Source: Bacteroidota bacterium
Lineage (GTDB): Bacteria > Bacteroidota > Bacteroidia > Bacteroidales > CAJPTX01
Reading direction: 5' to 3'
Length of the DNA: 5,113 nucleotides
NCBI GenBank assembly: GCA_002748015.1
Contig: PDRH01000051.1
Location: 1 to 5,113, forward strand
Positions 1-5,113 of the stretch are shown one piece after another. How positions within the stretch are numbered: the stretch's first letter is position 1; each line of letters starts with the position of its first letter. Made by a program: the position numbers and the translations under genes. The notes under the pieces are model-generated. The model worked only from the letters and a program-made list of their open reading frames with translations. It was not told the origin of the DNA and searched no databases.

Positions 1-41
1 AGCGCCTCCTCAAGAAAACGTTTCTTGGCCCCCTCTGGCAT
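1..41 (-). CDS. Possible 5' end of a divergent gene, truncated by the window edge
   Basis: On the minus strand an ATG at 41-39 opens a frame that stays open to the window edge and reads MPEGAKKRFLEEA. The same frame is open upstream back to a stop at 179-177, so a longer N-terminus is possible. The visible residues look like an amphipathic, charged helix start, but too few are present to name a family. If real, the gene is divergent from greA and the 41-313 gap would hold both promoters. A competing plus-strand frame is open from 1 to a TAG at 115-117, but it is arginine- and serine-rich and less protein-like. No Shine-Dalgarno sequence is visible before the ATG, which is not unusual in Bacteroidetes. 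This is a weak call. Confidence 0.25.
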   Translation of the reverse strand, partial: MPEGAKKRFLEEA

Positions 42-271
42 TAGGCTGAAGGCCGGTGTTCGCTCAATGCGTCGCCGAAGACAGCCGAAGCAGCCTAAGC
101 TTCTGATGGGGGAGTAGTTGTTTTCCGAATGCAAAGTGAAGGTAAGAGCAGTTTTAATAATTGAAAATATACCGAATCAACGTAGGGCGATGACAGATTG
201 TTCATTTCACCCCCTCTAGCACCCTGCCGCACCACCGGGCAGAACGGACGCTACCATTCGGGAAATATACC

Positions 272-279
272 TATATTTG
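272..279 (+). promoter_or_regulatory. Candidate Bacteroidetes -7 element upstream of greA
   Basis: TATATTTG matches the Bacteroidetes sigma-ABfr -7 consensus TAnnTTTG at every fixed position and ends 33 nt before the greA ATG. Transcription would start a few bases downstream, giving a short leader of about 25-30 nt. No clear TTTG -33 element sits at the expected distance upstream, so the assignment rests on the -7 box and its position alone. Confidence 0.45.
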
Positions 280-312
280 CCCCTCAATTCTTCAAAGAAA
301 ACAGGTACAGAC

Positions 313-786
313 ATGGCGGATGTAATATACATGACGGCCGAGGGCATAGCCAAGCTTGAGGCCGAGCTCCTCGAGCTCAAATCGGTGGAGCGCCCGGCGG
401 TTGTGCAGGCCATCGCAGAGGCGCGCGACAAGGGTGACCTCTCCGAAAACGCAGAGTACGACGCGGCCAAGGAGGCCCAGGTGCTGCTCGAAACCAAGAT
501 CTCGCAGATGGAGAGAACCCTCTCCATGGCCCGCGAGATCGACCCCTCAAAGCTCGACCTCTCCGAGGTGCAGATGCACTGCCGGGTCAAGATGAAGAAC
601 CACACCCTCGGTAGGGTAGTGGAGTACACCCTTGTCTCCGAGAGCGAGGCCAACCTCCGCGAGAAGAAGCTCTCCATCGGCACCCCCATCGCCAAGGCCC
701 TGCTCGGGCGCAAGGTCGGCGACGTCGTAGAGGTCCAGGTACCCAACGGCATACAGAAGCTAGAGGTGCTCGAAATCGGCATATAG
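313..786 (+). CDS. greA: Transcription elongation factor GreA
   Basis: The 157-residue product has the usual length and plan of GreA. This factor enters the RNA polymerase secondary channel and stimulates cleavage of backtracked transcript 3' ends, freeing stalled complexes. Residues about 1-75 form the antiparallel coiled coil. Its tip carries the signature DLSENAEY at 42-49, with the acidic residues D42 and E45 that coordinate the catalytic metal in known GreA proteins. Residues about 80-157 are the FKBP-like C-terminal domain, including the typical YTLVSESEA and GTPIAKALLGRKVGD stretches. I chose the ATG at 313 because MADVIYMTAEG aligns with the GreA N-terminus. An upstream in-frame TTG at 277 lies inside the likely promoter box. 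There is no strong Shine-Dalgarno sequence, only an A-rich leader. The HIT gene follows after 48 nt, suggesting an operon. Confidence 0.97.
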   Translation: MADVIYMTAEGIAKLEAELLELKSVERPAVVQAIAEARDKGDLSENAEYDAAKEAQVLLETKISQMERTLSMAREIDPSKLDLSEVQMHCRVKMKNHTLGRVVEYTLVSESEANLREKKLSIGTPIAKALLGRKVGDVVEVQVPNGIQKLEVLEIGI

Positions 787-834
787 CACGAATTCGCTAC
801 GAATCGCAAGTACACGAAAAGCAAGGAGAAAAAC

Positions 835-1236
835 ATGCCTACCATATTCACAAGGATAATCCAGGGGGAGATCCCCAGCCATAGGGTAGCCGAGAACGAT
901 AAATTCTACGCCTTTCTGGATATCAACCCGGTGCAGAAGGGCCACGTCCTCCTCATTCCCAAGCTCGAGCAGGACTATATCTTCGGGCTGCCAGATGAGC
1001 TGCTGGCCGAGATGCTCCCCATGGCCAAGCGGCTGGCCCGGGCCATTGAGTCAGTAGTGCCGTGCAAGCGCGTCGGGATGGCCGTCATTGGCCTCGAGGT
1101 ACCCCACGCCCACATCCACCTCATCCCCATCAGCGAGGAGGGCGACATGGACTTCCGCCATAAGCTAAGCGACATCCCCGCTGAGGAGATGCAAGCCATA
1201 GCGAGCAAAATCGCCGAGGCCTACCAGCAGGCCTAG
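835..1236 (+). CDS. HIT (histidine triad) family nucleotide-binding hydrolase
   Basis: This 133-residue protein belongs to the histidine triad superfamily, small cytoplasmic homodimers that cleave nucleoside phosphoramidates or other nucleotidyl conjugates. The catalytic signature is PHAHIHLIP, with the three histidines at 91, 93 and 95. The conserved DINPVQKGHVLLIPK block at 29-43 precedes it, as expected. The N-terminus MPTIFTRIIQGEIPS matches the Bacteroidetes form and lacks the CxxC zinc pair found in some HIT proteins. The start is supported by AAGGAG at 821-826, 8 nt upstream of the ATG. The gene is 48 nt after greA on the same strand and is followed by a strong terminator, so the two are probably co-transcribed. 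The true substrate cannot be read from the sequence. It is probably an HinT-like protein, but no exact subfamily is claimed. Confidence 0.95.
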   Translation: MPTIFTRIIQGEIPSHRVAENDKFYAFLDINPVQKGHVLLIPKLEQDYIFGLPDELLAEMLPMAKRLARAIESVVPCKRVGMAVIGLEVPHAHIHLIPISEEGDMDFRHKLSDIPAEEMQAIASKIAEAYQQA

Positions 1237-1255
1237 CCCAAAGGTTTCCCGCTAT

Positions 1256-1287
1256 TCCTGCGCCGATGGCGCACCACCGGCGCAGGA
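1256..1287 (+). other. Hairpin between the HIT stop codon and the terminator
   Basis: The arms TCCTGCGCC (1256-1264) and GGCGCAGGA (1279-1287) are perfectly complementary over 9 bp with a 14-nt loop. A competing short hairpin uses the same 5' arm: TGCGCC (1259-1264) can instead pair with GGCGCA (1268-1273) across a 3-nt loop. No T-run follows, so this is not a terminator by itself. It may protect the 3' end of the greA-HIT transcript or simply add structure ahead of the real terminator 9 nt downstream. Confidence 0.5.
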
Positions 1288-1295
1288 GTTCTCAC

Positions 1296-1336
1296 CGCCA
1301 GCCAGGCCGCAGCGGACGGCCTGGGCTGGCGTTTTT
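1296..1336 (+). terminator. Rho-independent terminator of the greA-HIT operon
   Basis: The 5' arm CGCCAGCCAGGCCG (1296-1309) pairs with CGGCCTGGGCTGGCG (1317-1331), a 14-bp GC-rich stem with a single bulged G and a 7-nt loop. It is followed at once by TTTTT (1332-1336). It lies 59 nt after the HIT stop codon in the right orientation to end the greA-HIT transcript. The quality of stem plus T-run makes this the clearest terminator in the window. Confidence 0.9.
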
Positions 1337-1617
1337 GTATATCCGTGCTTCCAGAATCCTACTATTGAACATAATATTCATTATCGAACCCCTAGTTTCG
1401 CCCAAATCAAGGGGCAATTAAAGCGTATAAGCGGGTATAAGCCTTCCCCTGCATCCCATATGCAAGCCCTGCACCCCTTCGGGAGGGCGAAATCCTCTTT
1501 TTGCACGTCATCCCGCGCCGATCTAGGGCTTGATTGTCCGCGCATCCCAACACATAGCGTATACCCGAAGGCATTCGTAGCTTAGCACCCCCGAAAACCC
1601 CTTTCTCCAGCCCCCTC

Positions 1618-1677
1618 GTCCGCCTCCCCCGAGAATACCGTGCACAAGGAGATTTTTCTCCCCTCGGTACGGCGGAC
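1618..1677. repeat. Nested stem-loop with alternative pairings
   Basis: The outer arms GTCCGCC (1618-1624) and GGCGGAC (1671-1677) are complementary. Inside them CCGAG (1629-1633) can pair with CTCGG (1663-1667), and GGAGA (1648-1652) with TCTCC (1657-1661) around a TTTT loop. An alternative pairing of TACCG (1636-1640) with CGGTA (1665-1669) competes with the middle stem. Three stems in 60 nt in a region without a confident gene suggest RNA structure, but GC-rich sequence yields such folds by chance fairly often. Confidence 0.35.
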
Positions 1678-1697
1678 ACATTCCGCTAGCAACCCCA

Positions 1698-1877
1698 TCA
1701 CCCCTGGCGATGGTCCACCCATCGGGTGCTATTGGACCCCTTCGGAGGTCGCATTCCCTCGCATCGATGCTGAACCTCCTGGGCAAGCATCCCCCAGAGC
1801 AGATAGTTCCACAGCCTGCGCAGCGAATCATGCGCAAAACCGCCCTCAACCTCCAGGGAAACCTCTCCCTTTGGCAT
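1698..1877 (-). CDS. Small hypothetical ORF, 59 codons, unrecognised
   Basis: On the minus strand an ATG at 1877-1875 opens a 59-codon frame ending in TGA at 1700-1698. It begins MPKGEVSLEVEGGFAHDSLR and continues with RLWNYLLWGMLAQEVQHRC. The first 40 residues look like real protein: alternating hydrophobic and charged residues, then a possible amphipathic helix rich in Leu, Trp and Tyr. Early codons such as CTG, GAG and GGC resemble those of the neighbouring genes. The C-terminal third (PPKGSNSTRWVDHRQG) is polar and less convincing. I do not recognise a family. The ATG starts 15 nt after the long inverted repeat at 1893-1950, and no clear Shine-Dalgarno sequence is visible. It could be a real small protein, the remnant of a larger broken gene, or chance. 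Confidence 0.3.
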   Translation of the reverse strand: MPKGEVSLEVEGGFAHDSLRRLWNYLLWGMLAQEVQHRCEGMRPPKGSNSTRWVDHRQG

Positions 1878-1892
1878 GCCCCGGAATCCGTT

Positions 1893-1950
1893 CCGCCTAG
1901 GGGTCCCCTCCGTATTTCTCTGGAGAAATACGGAGGGGACCCCTAGGCGG
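1893..1950. repeat. Near-perfect 28-bp inverted repeat (long hairpin)
   Basis: The arms 1893-1920 and 1923-1950 are exact reverse complements over 28 nt, separated only by TG. Each contains CGCCTAGGGGTCCCC or its complement. Two further G-T wobble pairs could extend the base of the stem. As RNA it would form a very stable hairpin with a small loop around CTGG. On the plus strand GGGCTATTTTCT follows, a weak T-rich tail, so it might act as a terminator. No gene ends nearby on that strand, and on the minus strand it sits just before the small ORF. Function is not determined by the sequence. Confidence 0.9.
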
Positions 1951-2267
1951 GGGCTATTTTCTACTACTCCATAGCATGCCGAAACTGATGGTGGTAAAGT
2001 GGAGCCACGAGGCGTAATGAAAAGAATGATTGAGGGGAAGGAGGTGCGAAATCGCCTTGGCTTTACGGTGGCACTACCCTATTCCCATCTCTGGGGAATA
2101 CCTCCGTTGCCCCAGTCGTTCTGCCCCCCGTTTGGCCGTCCTGGGCAGGTCTTCTGCCCTTCCGCCAAGCACCATATGGCCTAGCATGACGACTAGGTAT
2201 CAAGCGTACGGGAGGACCTGGGTTAAGCATGTCTCCGTCTTGGGACGGAATGTGGCTCGTAAAGGGT

Positions 2268-2311
2268 CAGGGCCGAACCGGGCGGAAATATTTCCGCCCG
2301 GTTCGGCCCTG
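2268..2311 (-). terminator. Perfect 44-bp palindrome, probable transcript end of nhaC
   Basis: The half-sites 2268-2289 and 2290-2311 are exact reverse complements over 22 nt with no spacer. GC-rich flanks (CAGGGCCGAACCGGGCGG) surround an AT-rich centre, AAATATTT. It begins 23 nt after the antiporter stop codon on the minus strand, the usual place for a terminator or 3'-stabilising hairpin. The sequence after the hairpin on the minus strand is ACCCTTTACG, without a true T-run, so intrinsic termination would be imperfect. It may instead block 3' exonucleases or act on both strands. The palindrome is certain; the terminator role is inferred. Confidence 0.65.
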
Positions 2312-2334
2312 TTGCTAGCTTAAGGAGGTTCGGG

Positions 2335-3801
2335 TTAACTTCCCAGCGGCTTAGTTTCCTCGTCGGCTACGTAGTCCTCAGGGGATATGTGGCTGAGCAC
2401 GGGTTGGCTGGGATCCAAGGGGGCTATAGTTAGCCCAGTAAAGCCATAGAATGCCGAGAGAACGGGGGTGATAATGGCCATAAGGCAATAGGGGGCGTAC
2501 TCCCAGGCGCTCACCCCGAGGCAGGCGAAGTAGACCGCACCGCAGGTGGACCAGGGCACGGTGCCGGAGGTGAGGGTGCCGGAATCCTCAAGGATACGGG
2601 AAGCTACGCTGGGATGTATGTTGAGCTTCTGGTAGAGCTTGCGGTACATCTGGCCAGGTATTACGATGGACATATACTGGTCGGCAGCGAAGACGTTCAT
2701 GGCATAGCAGGCGATGAGGTTGGAGGTGATAACCGCACCGCGGGAGCGGAAGAAGTGGAGAATGGAGCCAAGGAAAGTGTCAAGGCAACCTATCTTCTGA
2801 ACAGCTCCACCGAAGGCGAGGGCGCAGATGACCAGGGATATGGTGTACATCATGCTCTGCATACCGCCACGGTTCAGTAGGGTGTCGAGCATCTCGTTGC
2901 CGGACTGCATTTCGAAGCCGTTAATCATCATGATGAGCATGTCGGCCAGGCCTACGCCCTGCGCAGCGGCGAAGAGGCACCCGATGAGCGTTGCGAGGAT
3001 CATGCCGGGCACTGCGGGTATCTTGAGGAGGATGATGGCGATCACGGAGAGGGGGGCGAGGAGTGCCCAAGGGGTGATCTGGAAGTTGGCCTCCAGGCCG
3101 CGGATAATGCCATCAATCTGCTCAGTATTCATCTGGTCGGCTGTATAGCCGCTACCCATCCAGGCGAATATGGCAATGGCCAAAGCAAAGGACGGGAGGG
3201 TGGTCCAGAGCAGAGACTTGATGTGGTCGAATACGTTGGCACCAGAGACTGCGGGGGCGAGGTTGGTGGTGTCTGAAAGGGGGGAGAGCTTGTCGCCGAA
3301 CTGCGCTCCGGTGATTACCGCCCCGGCTGCCAGCGGAAGGGGTATGCCCAAGCCGGAGGCTATGCCCATGGCCGCAACCCCCATGGTGCCAGCTGTAGAC
3401 CAGGAGCTACCGGTGGAGATCGCCACTACTGCGCACACCAGCGGGAGGACGATGAGGAAAGACCTGGGGGTGAACAGCTTCAGGCCGTAGAAGATGAGCG
3501 AAGGGACAATCCCCCCGGCAATCCATACGGCGATGAGGCACCCCACTATCATGATGATGAAGTTGGCCTGCATGGTCGTGCTGTTGGCCTGCACCATGGC
3601 GTCCTCGATTTCGCTCCACTTGTAGCCGAGGAATTTGATACCGATGAATGAGGTTACAATACTGCTGATAATGAGGGGGATTTGAGGATCCGCCCCGAGG
3701 ATAATCACCGTGGGGAGCATGGTGGCAATCAGGGTGATAAAGGGAATAACTGCAAGCCCGAGGGATGGCCTCCTATGCACTGTGGTAGCGGTGTTCTCCA
3801 T
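2335..3801 (-). CDS. nhaC: NhaC-family Na+/H+ antiporter
   Basis: This 488-residue integral inner-membrane protein should exchange external protons for internal sodium, supporting sodium extrusion and pH balance. About a dozen hydrophobic segments span the length, starting near residue 15 and ending near 460, with a short polar C-terminal tail. Family hallmarks are AGTMGVAAMGIASGLG (about 137-152), GDKLSPLSDTTNLAPA (169-184), ADQYMSIVIPGQMYR (373-387) and EDSGTLTSGTVPWSTCG (405-421). The length is typical of NhaC. The start is the ATG at 3801-3799, because AGGAG at 3812-3808 lies 6 nt upstream; an in-frame TTG at 3807 falls inside that spacer. The gene stands alone, 199 nt past the 3' end of rnpB, and is followed by a perfect palindrome. 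Exact substrate preference (Na+ alone, or coupled to malate/lactate as in some relatives) cannot be read from sequence. Confidence 0.93.
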   Translation of the reverse strand: MENTATTVHRRPSLGLAVIPFITLIATMLPTVIILGADPQIPLIISSIVTSFIGIKFLGYKWSEIEDAMVQANSTTMQANFIIMIVGCLIAVWIAGGIVPSLIFYGLKLFTPRSFLIVLPLVCAVVAISTGSSWSTAGTMGVAAMGIASGLGIPLPLAAGAVITGAQFGDKLSPLSDTTNLAPAVSGANVFDHIKSLLWTTLPSFALAIAIFAWMGSGYTADQMNTEQIDGIIRGLEANFQITPWALLAPLSVIAIILLKIPAVPGMILATLIGCLFAAAQGVGLADMLIMMINGFEMQSGNEMLDTLLNRGGMQSMMYTISLVICALAFGGAVQKIGCLDTFLGSILHFFRSRGAVITSNLIACYAMNVFAADQYMSIVIPGQMYRKLYQKLNIHPSVASRILEDSGTLTSGTVPWSTCGAVYFACLGVSAWEYAPYCLMAIITPVLSAFYGFTGLTIAPLDPSQPVLSHISPEDYVADEETKPLGS

Positions 3802-3870
3802 ACTCAACTCCTAATGGTAGCCCCGCGCTGACCCTCGGCCGGGTAGGCGCCATGGCGTGGTACCCTCTTA

Positions 3871-3876
3871 ATTATA
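3871..3876 (-). promoter_or_regulatory. Candidate -10 element for nhaC
   Basis: On the minus strand TATAAT appears in the context GTTGTTTATAATTAAG, about 70 nt upstream of the nhaC ATG, in the only AT-rich patch of the gap behind rnpB. It matches the general bacterial -10 box and only partly the Bacteroidetes TAnnTTTG form. No convincing -35 or -33 box is seen. The implied leader of about 60 nt is GC-rich and contains CGCCATGGCG, a 10-bp palindrome at 3849-3858. Confidence 0.3.
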
Positions 3877-4000
3877 AACAACTTTCACTTCGCCCGACGT
3901 GGCTGCGAAGGTAAGCAAAGCTGCGGAATATTAGGGTATTGGGAGGCAAATTTTAGGGGATATGGTAGGCTATGGGGACGTATGAGGTGGGGTGTTCGGA

Positions 4001-4432
4001 GGGCATGAGGGATGCGCTGTAAGCCGGGTTCTGTTTCCCAGGGAGATCCCCCAGTTAGCAGCCATTTATCTTGACCCATCGTTGCCGAAGGGTTCTAGCG
4101 ATCTACCCACCTACTGGCTCTCCCCCGAGAGGGAGTAGGCATCGGGAGGGCATCCCGAAGGGCTTGCGCCCCAGTAGGCCTACATGATCTTGCACCACCT
4201 GGCGACGTACGCCCTCACCCGTCACCGGGTAGGGCCGTGGGCTCTTACCCCACATTTTCACCCTTACTTACCCTACCACAAGGGTATAGGTAAGCGGTTA
4301 TTTTCTGCTACGTCCGCACAACCTTACGACCGTCTATCCGCTAGGTAGCAGGCTGCCCGTTGGTGCCCGGACTTTCCTCACTTCCCCCTCGAAAGGGGAG
4401 GAAGTACGGCTGCGCACGCATCCCTCATGCCC
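4001..4432 (-). ncRNA. rnpB: RNase P RNA, bacterial type A
   Basis: This is the catalytic RNA of ribonuclease P, which with the RnpA protein removes 5' leaders from pre-tRNAs. On the minus strand the P4-forming GAGGAAAGTCCGGGC lies at 4379-4365 and its 3' partner ACAGAACCCGGCTTA at 4034-4020. Other conserved pieces are GGGTAAGAGCCCAC near the middle and AGATAAATGGCTGC near the 3' end. The two ends form a perfect 16-bp P1 helix: 4432-4417 (GGGCATGAGGGATGCG) pairs with 4016-4001. The 432-nt span follows P1, so the mature ends may differ by a few bases. Several stems end in stable loops such as UUCG. It sits between an XRE regulator and nhaC, all on the minus strand. No intrinsic terminator with a T-run is seen after 4001. 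Confidence 0.97.
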
Positions 4433-4446
4433 AAAGAACTACGGCG

Positions 4447-4454
4447 CGAATATA
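4447..4454 (-). promoter_or_regulatory. Candidate -7 promoter element of rnpB
   Basis: On the minus strand TATATTCG matches TAnnTTTG at all but one fixed position. It ends 14 nt before the first base of the P1 helix, so transcription would start at or a few bases ahead of the mature 5' end. The upstream TTTG (-33) box is not evident. The element lies in the short gap after the XRE gene, which fits rnpB having its own promoter. Confidence 0.4.
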
Positions 4455-4509
4455 GCGATTTCTAGCTCGCCACTGTTTCGGTTGGGAATACGCATAATTG
4501 CTAGAGGCA

Positions 4510-5113
4510 CTAATCGCAGGGCGTGTAGCGTTGGTAGGTGCCATTTGGCAGAAGAACGAAGATATCCAGTTTGCTTGCGGCGGTTTCCATCTGTAGTTCA
4601 CCAGAGACTACAGACGTACTTTCCTTAGCGCATTTACCCCCAGCCGAGGAGTTTACACTTATATCGCCGTCAGGCTCCCTAAGAGGGTTAGATGGGTTTA
4701 CTTCTGTAGCCCTACGCTGCGCTTCCTGGGTATTTACGTTTGTATAAATCCGTTTATCAGCAGCCATGGGGGCGGGCTCTACACCGCTATTTTCAACCAC
4801 GGTCGATAGGAGAGTATCGGTGCTATTTTCAGACTTTTCGTGGTGGTCTGAAGACCCCAATATAGCAGTGAAACCGCCCTGTACAGCGGCCTCCCTATGC
4901 ATTCCCCCCTCTCCAAGTATGAGCCAATTGAGGGATACGGTGGGGAATTCCTCTATGATTTTCACTATAACCTCGTACGATGGGCCGTTTCGTCCGCTTA
5001 GCCAATGGCTCACAGTGCCCGGGCTGGTGCCTAAACGCTCGGAGAGTTCCTTGGCGTTTAGGCTATATGATTCCATGATACCACGTATCCGTTCGCCTAT
5101 GGGCTCGTCCTTC
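4510..5113 (-). CDS. XRE-type helix-turn-helix regulator, N-terminus beyond the window
   Basis: This DNA-binding protein has an N-terminal helix-turn-helix of the Cro/C1 (XRE) type. An ATG exists at 5076-5074, but the frame stays open upstream to the window edge and reads KDEPIGERIRGI before it. That is the expected first helix of the domain, so the real start most likely lies past 5113. Counting from the internal ATG, the motif runs LNAKELSERLGTSPGTVSHW (6-25), with the probable recognition helix at about 18-27. It is followed by PSYEVIVKIIEEFP and then NWLILGEGGM (50-59), a pattern typical of Bacteroidetes phage-repressor-like regulators. Residues about 70-165 are polar, Ser/Thr/Glu-rich and probably disordered. 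The C-terminus LDIFVLLPNGTYQRYTPCD (170-188) is hydrophobic and may form a small strand or contact surface. The target operator is unknown. The stop codon lies 77 nt before rnpB. Confidence 0.88.
   Translation of the reverse strand, partial: KDEPIGERIRGIMESYSLNAKELSERLGTSPGTVSHWLSGRNGPSYEVIVKIIEEFPTVSLNWLILGEGGMHREAAVQGGFTAILGSSDHHEKSENSTDTLLSTVVENSGVEPAPMAADKRIYTNVNTQEAQRRATEVNPSNPLREPDGDISVNSSAGGKCAKESTSVVSGELQMETAASKLDIFVLLPNGTYQRYTPCD

Larger units (their letters stand above)
1337..2267. other. Long gene-poor intergenic region with many inverted repeats
   Basis: About 930 bases lie between the greA-HIT terminator and the palindrome behind the antiporter gene. No frame here gives a recognisable protein, and the longer open frames have basic, low-quality translations. 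I find no tRNA, rRNA, tmRNA or known riboswitch motif. It does hold several inverted repeats: a nested stem-loop at 1618-1677, CGATGG/CCATCG around 1708-1724, the long hairpin at 1893-1950, GGGCAG/CTGCCC at 2143-2159 and TCCGTC/GACGGA at 2234-2249. A direct repeat GTATAAGC lies at 1425-1432 and 1435-1442. One small minus-strand ORF (1698-1877) is listed separately. The region may be decayed coding sequence or hold an unannotated RNA; the sequence alone does not decide. Confidence 0.6.

Noticed and set aside
216..851. A 211-codon minus-strand open frame across greA
   Set aside because: It lies antisense to the unmistakable greA gene, and its translation is Ser/Arg-rich without any recognisable domain; it arises from codon bias of greA.
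1425..1442. Tandem GTATAAGC direct repeat
   Set aside because: Only two 8-nt copies 10 bp apart with no promoter or gene next to them; too short to call an operator or repeat array.
1407..1679. A 90-codon minus-strand frame starting with GTG
   Set aside because: The translation is very basic and glycine/arginine-rich, the start is GTG without a ribosome-binding site, and the frame crosses the nested stem-loop. A decayed or repeat-family coding remnant cannot be excluded, but the support is too thin to list it as a gene.
1523..1849. A 108-codon minus-strand frame rich in Cys, Gly and Arg
   Set aside because: It overlaps the more protein-like 59-codon frame and shows no domain; the cysteines are not in a zinc-binding pattern that I recognise.
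1999..2184. A 61-codon plus-strand frame from GTG
   Set aside because: No ribosome-binding site, Pro-rich tail, and no family resemblance.
2030..2323. A 97-codon plus-strand frame ending past the 44-bp palindrome
   Set aside because: Its last third is simply the translation of the palindrome, and the rest has no protein-like pattern.
3885..4079. A 64-codon minus-strand frame between rnpB and nhaC
   Set aside because: Its N-terminal half overlaps the conserved 3' end of RNase P RNA, so it is a chance frame.
4381..4404. A strong hairpin that might be read as a terminator after the XRE gene
   Set aside because: It is an internal stem of the RNase P RNA (CTTCC...GGAAG type) and is not followed by a T-run on the minus strand.

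Overview
The window looks like ordinary chromosomal sequence from a GC-rich member of the Bacteroidales, most likely Porphyromonas or a close relative. The evidence is the wording of the GreA and HIT proteins, TAnnTTTG-like promoter elements, weak or absent Shine-Dalgarno sequences at some starts, and a type A RNase P RNA. The taxon is inferred from protein style, not from a search.

Layout. At the left edge (1-41) the minus strand may carry the first codons of a divergent gene. Next comes a plus-strand pair, greA (313-786) and a HIT-family nucleotide-binding protein (835-1236), closed by a strong hairpin plus T-run terminator (1296-1336). A long stretch of about 1.1 kb (1237-2334) follows with no confident gene. 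It is rich in hairpins, including a near-perfect 58-nt inverted repeat (1893-1950), a perfect 44-bp palindrome (2268-2311), and one protein-like 59-codon small ORF on the minus strand (1698-1877).

The right half is all on the minus strand. Read in the direction of transcription, it holds an XRE-type helix-turn-helix regulator whose N-terminus runs off the right edge (4510-5113), the RNase P RNA gene rnpB (4001-4432), and an NhaC-family Na+/H+ antiporter (2335-3801). The 44-bp palindrome lies just past the antiporter stop codon.

How the parts relate. GreA (rescue of stalled RNA polymerase) and the HIT protein form a probable two-gene housekeeping operon. rnpB supplies the tRNA 5'-processing ribozyme, and the antiporter handles sodium and pH homeostasis. 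Nothing ties these into one pathway. I see no mobile element, CRISPR array, defence system or other clearly new multi-gene system. The parts most worth a second look are the structured intergenic region and its small ORF.
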